DNA of 64,000 nucleotides, from contig JAKFDE010000027.1 in the NCBI GenBank assembly GCA_036676295.1, positions 248,001 to 312,000 of the forward strand, read 5' to 3'. This DNA comes from UBA4416 sp036676295 (GTDB taxonomy: Bacteria > Bacteroidota > Bacteroidia > B-17B0 > Aurantibacillaceae). Position numbers and translations under genes: made by a program. Below the pieces are notes generated by a model. It had not been told where the DNA came from. It searched no databases and saw nothing but the letters and a program-made list of their open reading frames with translations. Below, in pieces: positions 60,101 through 64,000 of this stretch (position 1 is its first letter; every line of letters begins with the position of its first letter).

Positions 60101-60784
60101 AGTACCCGAACCTCCAACTTGTGCTCCAAAACCAAATGTACTTGATGGCGAATAATAAGTACCATCCAATGGATAGTTATTAGAGTATAAAGATGCGTTA
60201 TACACATGAACTAAATTCCAGGTACTGCTTCCGTTAAAACCTAAGGTTGCTGTTGTAGCAGCCGGCGTTCCAATAACAGATAGGGTTGGAACTGAAGTTG
60301 GTTGTGTGGCTAATGTGTAATGCTGCTCACTATTTCCTGAAGAATAAGTTGTTTTTATTAAATAACCATATCCTCCTGTACAACCAAACCCACTAACGTA
60401 ATTTAAACAACCGTAATTGTATGAATACACAATTACTTCGTAATTATAATTTGGAATAAGACCTGTGATCGTAACAGAGTTTGACGATGACCCTTTATAG
60501 ATAACATAATTTGAGTTCCCTATATTTGTACCATTAGCATACACCGTACTTGCAGTATATCCGCCAATATTAGCATTACTTGGAGCTGTTACAGCCGAAG
60601 ATGCAGGCTTTAAAATAACCAATTCATAAGCTCCACTACCTGATGTCCAGTTTGCCTTAAAAGAGTTAGTGGTAATATTTGTGATCGTTACGCCCGAACA
60701 TTGTGTTGAGGGAGTTATAATTTCTTGAGCGGTAGCCAAATTTGTAGCTAAAACAAGAAATAATACTGATAAAAGTCTTTTCAT
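57158..60784 (-). CDS. Large T9SS-exported protein with PKD- and FN3-like repeats
   Basis: 1208 residues. A signal peptide (MKRLLSVLFLVLATNLATA) is followed by two fibronectin-III-like modules (about 20-290), then an array of PKD/Ig-like modules (for example SSWNFGAGATPSVSTSSGS and the repeated ANNSCGSSSITTLSVTVNPLP type) and further FN3-like segments. The C-terminal type A sorting domain (VLYPNPTMDVFEVEM, LSSGIYYVTIKTSFGSVTKRV) shows export by the type IX system and attachment to the surface. No enzyme domain is visible, so an adhesin or structural surface role is likely. Confidence 0.9.
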   Translation of the reverse strand: MKRLLSVLFLVLATNLATAQEIITPSTQCSGVTITNITTNSFKANWTSGSGAYELVILKPASSAVTAPSNANIGGYTASTVYANGTNIGNSNYVIYKGSSSNSVTITGLIPNYNYEVIVYSYNYGCLNYVSGFGCTGGYGYLIKTTYSSGNSEQHYTLATQPTSVPTLSVIGTPAATTATLGFNGSSTWNLVHVYNASLYSNNYPLDGTYYSPSSTFGFGAQVGGSGTYNYAVYSNSANNTVNISNLAPATSYYGLVYSYNGTGTSTNNSYNYYNSYDYVYFSTYNTPPTLSAITSYTMCQDIATTTTVNLSGIGDGSSAETQTVSINAYSSNTTLIPNPTVNYTHPNTTGTLTFKPNAGQSGTAVISVYANDGGPNNSSTLQTYTVTVLGKPAAAGAITTATTTLCKVKNGVVFTVPTIANATSYNWSLPPNSTVTAGANTNSITVDFSITANTYNFQVYGSNTNGCGTGANSSLLVNFDNLPTVSAAGPNQQICNNLTALAANTPSIGTGTWSYCSSGLSNISSTTTPNANLQVVNNQTVTSVWSISNGVCPVSSSTVVVTNIFGSPSCNPNADFLAGNTSPCVGTPVIFYNTSVGATSSSWNFGAGATPSVSTSSGSVSVTYSTVGPKTVTLSITSAGGPDTEIKTSYINVITAPTAPVTIFGNTTVCQGKDAEPYFINTVANATDYTWSFPTGVDQNTGTNTNAITANFSTTATSGNIGVSANNSCGSSSITTLSVTVNPLPTQASTISGTNTVCQGVSGVVYVANNLNNGLSYTWSTPSGANIVGGLNTRTITVDYDNTATSGSISVYGTNGCGDGATKNKSITVNPLPSSAGSITGSTSNFVCPLSTNINYSITPVTNATSYAWVYPVGYNVVSGGTSNSIFLDATLNAVNGNIKVVAKNACGDGDTSSVLAVNITGLPTQQICVVTVDSSSIYNEVIWQKNGASNIDSFRVYRVQTAVLDTLIGTVDFADLSRIIDTTANPNVTSYTYKVAAVDFCGNEGPKSLEHQTIHLQSIYSPSPQKTDLSWNLYSGASVNNYRVLRDTNNSGNWVVLINNLAPNATSFTDLGIPVGAISLQYRVDVVWSQSCDPTAKVAQSVVNTTKSNTKDFVLITPASIQEQNELLNSIVLYPNPTMDVFEVEMKAALEKVDVEIYNQLGSKLKTTHLSYSDKAVIDIRDLSSGIYYVTIKTSFGSVTKRVTKL

Positions 60785-60808
60785 TTGCGATGAATTTAAT
60801 TTTTACGA

Positions 60809-60816
60809 CAAAATTA
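60809..60816 (-). promoter_or_regulatory. Candidate -7 element TAATTTTG for the T9SS-sorted protein gene
   Basis: On the minus strand TAATTTTG fits TAnnTTTG and lies 24 bp before the ATG. The -33 element is not clear. Confidence 0.4.
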
Positions 60817-60883
60817 AGTAAAAATTACTCAGCTTTTAACTGAAAATATGAACAGTTTGTGAAAAGAAAATTAGATTTTCAGG

Positions 60884-61450
60884 TTATTCTGACCACCTAA
60901 AGCTGTTAATTTCTAATCCGGCTAAGTCCAAAACGCGGTCTACAACAGTTGCTGCTAAATCTTCAAACGTTTTCGGGTTGCTATAAAACGACGGGGATGC
61001 CGGACAAACAATAGCTCCGGCTTGCGTTACTGTTTGCATATTATTAATATGAATTAAACTATAAGGTGTGTCGCGTACCATCAAAATCAGTTTACGTCTT
61101 TCTTTCAATATTACATCTGCCGCCCGGGTGGTAAGATCATTACTGATACCTGAAGCAATACGAGCCATCGTTCCCATACTGCATGGGCAAATGATCATGG
61201 TATTGTATTTTGCCGATCCTGAAGCGAAAGGTGCATAAAAATTGGTTTTATCATAAAACGTGAAATTATACTTTTTATAATCCTCGTTACCCAATTCATG
61301 TTTCCACACATCTTTGGCATTATCACTCATTACAATACCAACTGCCTCGATCTGATCAGACAATACTGCTAATTTATCCAACAGTACTTTCGCATAAATG
61401 CTACCACTCGCGCCTGTAATGGCTACCACTATTTTATGTTTCTTTGTCAA
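60884..61450 (-). CDS. ubiX: Flavin prenyltransferase UbiX
   Basis: 188 residues. Makes prenylated FMN, the cofactor of UbiD-type decarboxylases. VVAITGASGSIYAKVLLDKL is the FMN-binding start, followed by APFASGSAKYNTMIICPCSM, TMARIASGISNDLTTRAADV and RDTPYSLIHINNM. The length is typical. It begins one base after the stop of the PorT-like gene on the same strand, so they are co-transcribed. No ubiD is in the window. Its partner in this organism must lie elsewhere. Confidence 0.94.
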   Translation of the reverse strand: MTKKHKIVVAITGASGSIYAKVLLDKLAVLSDQIEAVGIVMSDNAKDVWKHELGNEDYKKYNFTFYDKTNFYAPFASGSAKYNTMIICPCSMGTMARIASGISNDLTTRAADVILKERRKLILMVRDTPYSLIHINNMQTVTQAGAIVCPASPSFYSNPKTFEDLAATVVDRVLDLAGLEINSFRWSE

Positions 61451-61451
61451 C

Positions 61452-62105
61452 TTATTTTTGTTTCGGTTTAATTCTATAACCTAATGTAAACTCTAAAATA
61501 TTATTGTAGTAGCCTTTATTAAAGGTACGTGCAATTATATTATTGTAATAAATAGCTTGTTTAATTCTGTTTGGTCGGGTAGTAATAAATGAATTACTGC
61601 TTCGGAAATTCACAAACCATTTTGGCGATAGATTACATCCCAAGCCAATTTTCACAGAATAATCGAATTTTTGAAAAGGGTAAGTGCCTGTAAAATTACC
61701 TGCTTCAGAAGCTTCATAATAATTGATCAGATACGCTGCAGATACACCAACATCAAATAAAAATTTCTTTTGAGTGTAGGTAAATAAAATTGGAACTTCA
61801 ATATAATTGAGGTTTAAATAATAATAAGAAAGGTCATTTTTCTCTAAATTCTGATTTTTTCTTGCGCCTTTCTGTATCAATAGTAAAGATAAATTAGCCG
61901 AGAAATTTTCTAAAAAAACCGACTCTACACCTATTCCGCCCATTGCTCCTAATTTATGAAAACCACTATAAGCATCGCCATGTACTTGTGATGGAGAAAC
62001 CCCGGCCGTAATCAATAAATTAAAAGCATTCTTATTGACAGGAATGTTTTCCTGTGCACAGAAACAAAGCGGAAAAAATAACAATATCAGTTTAATAGCT
62101 TTCAA
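61452..62105 (-). CDS. PorT-family outer-membrane beta-barrel protein
   Basis: 217 residues with a signal peptide (MKAIKLILLFFPLCFCAQ). The mature part has the PorT/OMP_b-brl_2 features: an opening LLITAGVSPSQVHGDAY, KLGAMGGIGVES, YYLNLNYIEVPILFTYT and a final strand ILEFTLGYRIKP. PorT is needed for the type IX system in Porphyromonas, but this family is large and many members have other roles. It precedes ubiX by one base. Confidence 0.8.
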   Translation of the reverse strand: MKAIKLILLFFPLCFCAQENIPVNKNAFNLLITAGVSPSQVHGDAYSGFHKLGAMGGIGVESVFLENFSANLSLLLIQKGARKNQNLEKNDLSYYYLNLNYIEVPILFTYTQKKFLFDVGVSAAYLINYYEASEAGNFTGTYPFQKFDYSVKIGLGCNLSPKWFVNFRSSNSFITTRPNRIKQAIYYNNIIARTFNKGYYNNILEFTLGYRIKPKQK

Positions 62106-62126
62106 GACGCAACAAATTTAGCTATT

Positions 62127-62504
62127 TTAAATAAACTCCTTTAACCAATTAATAGCTTCTTCTTTATTATTGAAGAATTTTGTTGGTCTTTCAGGAGTAG
62201 TGATCTTTAAATAAAAATTAGCTAATAACCTTTGCGCCAATGAAAAGACCACATATGCTCCTGCTTTTGAATAAGGGAAATTTTCATTTTTTGATAAATA
62301 TTTCATCACTTCGCTATTGGTAGTGGCAAACTCAGGGCAAATCACCAAAACGGGCATTTTCTCACCACTTAACTCCTTCATGGCCGCTAAAATTTGTGAA
62401 ATATCTGTGATCTGGATCTCTTCATTATTAAAAACAGATAACTCATAAAAGCCCAGATCATGTACTTTAACCGCGAATTTTTTATGTGTGATGATTTTAG
62501 ACAA
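62127..62504 (-). CDS. STAS/SpoIIAA-like (DUF7793-type) protein
   Basis: 125 residues. The pattern of two strands, a helix (ITDISQILAAMKEL) and then KMPVLVICPEFATTNSEVMKYL, GAYVVFSLAQRLLANFYLKIT and a final NNKEEAINWLKEF helix matches the STAS-like DUF7793 fold. It lacks the Asp-Ser phospho-site signature of a true SpoIIAA anti-anti-sigma factor, so a link to the SpoIIE phosphatases in this window is only speculative. The gene is monocistronic or heads the PorT-ubiX operon (21-bp gap). Confidence 0.65.
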   Translation of the reverse strand: MSKIITHKKFAVKVHDLGFYELSVFNNEEIQITDISQILAAMKELSGEKMPVLVICPEFATTNSEVMKYLSKNENFPYSKAGAYVVFSLAQRLLANFYLKITTPERPTKFFNNKEEAINWLKEFI

Positions 62505-62565
62505 AAGCCTGATTTTTAATAACCCAAGTTACTAATTTATAGACTAACATCCGAATTTTTGGTAT

Positions 62566-62602
62566 AAAAAAATCCCTCTGAATTTGCGTCAAAGGGATTT
62601 TA
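62566..62602 (-). terminator. Terminator of the P5C dehydrogenase gene
   Basis: AAAATCCCT and AGGGATTTT with a 15-base loop, then T residues on the minus strand. It lies about 18 bp past the pruA stop. Confidence 0.75.
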
Positions 62603-62619
62603 AGATCTGAAATTAAAAA

Positions 62620-64000
62620 TTAATCAGCTTGTAAAAACGGATATTTATAATCGGTTGGAGGTGTAAATGTTTCTTTAATAGTACGTGGAGAAACCCAACG
62701 TAATAAATTAATTTTTGCACCTGCTTTATCGTTTGTTCCACTTCCACGAGCACCACCAAATGGCTGTTGGCCAACCACTGCACCTGTACATTTATCATTG
62801 ATGTAAAAATTACCGGCTGCATTACTTAATTTTTTAGTAGCCAATTCTAAAGCATAACGATCCTGACCTAAAATTGCACCTGTTAAAGCATAAATAGACG
62901 TTGAATCTACTAAGTCCAAAGTCTCTTCGTATTTATCCGCATCGTACACATAAAGCGTTAATACAGGCCCAAACAGCTCTTCACACATGGTTACGTATTT
63001 AGGGTCTTTAGCTACAATGATAGTTGGTTCAATAAAGTATCCTTTGCTCTTATCATATTTTCCACCGGCAATTACTTCAACGTTACTATCTTTTTTAGCC
63101 GCATCAATGTATTTAGCTAATTTATCAAAGCTTTTTTCATCGATAACAGCATTAATGAAATTTGTAAAATCCTCTGTTGGGCCCATTTTCATGTCCTTTA
63201 GATCGGCTAAAATATACCCTTTTACTTCTTCCCATAAATTACTAGGAATATAAGCGCGAGAAGCGGCTGAGCATTTTTGTCCTTGGTATTCAAATGCACC
63301 ACGAGAAATAGCAACAGCTAACGATTTTGTTTCGGCTGATTTGTGAGCCATGATAAAATCTTTTCCTCCTGTTTCTCCAACAATACGTGGGTAAGAACGG
63401 TATTTATGAATATTATTTCCTATGGTTTGCCAGATGTTTTGAAAAACCTCTGTACTTCCTGTAAAATGAATACCTGCAAAATCTTTGTGATTAAACACAA
63501 CATCCGCAGCATCAGGACCACTAGGATATATTAAATTAATAACACCGTCCGGTACACCGGCTTTTTGAAAAATTTCCATTAACACATTTGCGCTGTAAAC
63601 CTGTGTATTACTAGGTTTCCAAACAACAACGTTACCCATCATAGCACAGCTTGTAGGTAAGTTACCCGCAATAGCTGTAAAATTAAATGGCGTTAAGGCG
63701 TAGATAAATCCTTCCAATGGTCTCCACTCTAAACGGTTCCATACACCCGGCCCGGAGATTGGTTGGTCAGCGTAGATCTCAGTCATGTATTGAACATTGA
63801 ATCTTAAAAAATCAATGATCTCACATGCACTATCAATTTCAGCTTGGAACGCATTTTTACTTTGGCCTAACATTGTAGCAGCATTTAATTTAGCACGGTA
63901 AGGTCCAGCAATTAATTCGGCTGCTTTTAAAAAGATACTCGCTCTGTGTTCCCAACTTAGGTTAGCCCATTTTTCTTTAGCTGCTAATGCCGCAACAATA
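62620..64000 (-). CDS. pruA: L-glutamate gamma-semialdehyde dehydrogenase, partial at window edge
   Basis: Oxidises pyrroline-5-carboxylate/glutamate semialdehyde to glutamate in proline catabolism. The frame stays open to base 64000, so the N-terminus is missing. Seen motifs: GPYRAKLNAATMLGQSKNAF, WNRLEWRPLEGFIYALTPFNF, IVGETGGKDFIMAH with the active Glu, EYQGQKCSAASRAYIP with the catalytic Cys, FGPVLTLYVYD and PFGGARGSGTNDKAG. It is the stand-alone enzyme rather than a PutA fusion. A frame that starts at the internal Met at 63873 is shorter than the true gene. Confidence 0.94.
   Translation of the reverse strand, partial: IVAALAAKEKWANLSWEHRASIFLKAAELIAGPYRAKLNAATMLGQSKNAFQAEIDSACEIIDFLRFNVQYMTEIYADQPISGPGVWNRLEWRPLEGFIYALTPFNFTAIAGNLPTSCAMMGNVVVWKPSNTQVYSANVLMEIFQKAGVPDGVINLIYPSGPDAADVVFNHKDFAGIHFTGSTEVFQNIWQTIGNNIHKYRSYPRIVGETGGKDFIMAHKSAETKSLAVAISRGAFEYQGQKCSAASRAYIPSNLWEEVKGYILADLKDMKMGPTEDFTNFINAVIDEKSFDKLAKYIDAAKKDSNVEVIAGGKYDKSKGYFIEPTIIVAKDPKYVTMCEELFGPVLTLYVYDADKYEETLDLVDSTSIYALTGAILGQDRYALELATKKLSNAAGNFYINDKCTGAVVGQQPFGGARGSGTNDKAGAKINLLRWVSPRTIKETFTPPTDYKYPFLQAD

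Overview
The window looks like chromosomal DNA of a free-living member of the Bacteroidota. It is AT-rich by eye. It carries a type IX secretion C-terminal sorting domain, a PorT-like barrel, a SusC/RagA-style TonB-dependent receptor, an archaeal-type ProRS, several SpoIIE phosphatases (one with a two-component-propeller sensor), and promoters matching the Bacteroidota pattern TTTG-N19-TAnnTTTG. There is no phage, transposase, CRISPR array or rRNA operon. One tRNA-Ser(GGA) is present.

Layout. 1-6.7 kb: end of an outer-membrane protein gene, a Tyr/Gly-rich lipoprotein, then proS, gpmA, a HAD phosphatase, map and secreted proteins. 7.2-11.6 kb: a phosphorelay cluster with a PAS histidine kinase, an Rcp1-like receiver, a receiver-SpoIIE phosphatase, a receiver fused to a bare histidine-acceptor (DHp) domain, and a convergent DHp-only protein. 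11.8-19.9 kb: M24 peptidase, TPR-SpoIIE sensor, thiolase, metallophosphoesterase, a DUF4238 gene, a RibD-like reductase and a cupin. 20-27.9 kb: envelope genes (amidase-SPOR, LptD), a UbiA prenyltransferase, Maf and others. 27.9-31.5 kb: a signalling island with a small CPPSC protein, a separate 7-TM protein, a HisKA_3 kinase and a LuxR-type regulator, flanked by two near-identical DUF3606 genes. 31.6-36.8 kb: a probable nitric-oxide/iron-sulphur stress island with hemerythrin, cupin, Rrf2 regulator, Rnk-like paralogues, TerC and a His-rich lipoprotein. 37-45.9 kb: tRNA-Ser, NamZ-like muramidase, FtsX permease, and a TonB receptor-oxidoreductase-LytS/LytTR operon. 46-64 kb: SPFH-GYF protein, acyltransferase, LysM/M23 peptidase, solo HsdR-N nuclease domain, AMP nucleosidase, MscS, propeller-SpoIIE sensor, large T9SS-sorted protein, UbiX, PorT-like protein and the start of the P5C dehydrogenase gene.

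Most notable signals. (1) A phased 22-bp palindromic operator array lies about 135-145 bp upstream of two separate signalling operons, with a weaker relative near a DUF3606 gene. (2) Two neighbouring proteins carry a histidine phospho-acceptor domain without an ATPase domain. (3) A 23-bp operator-like sequence is shared by an Rrf2 regulator gene and the hemerythrin operon. (4) The LptD gene appears to lack a normal start codon at the position its signal peptide demands. (5) A hairpin-rich 150-bp stretch lies upstream of terC.
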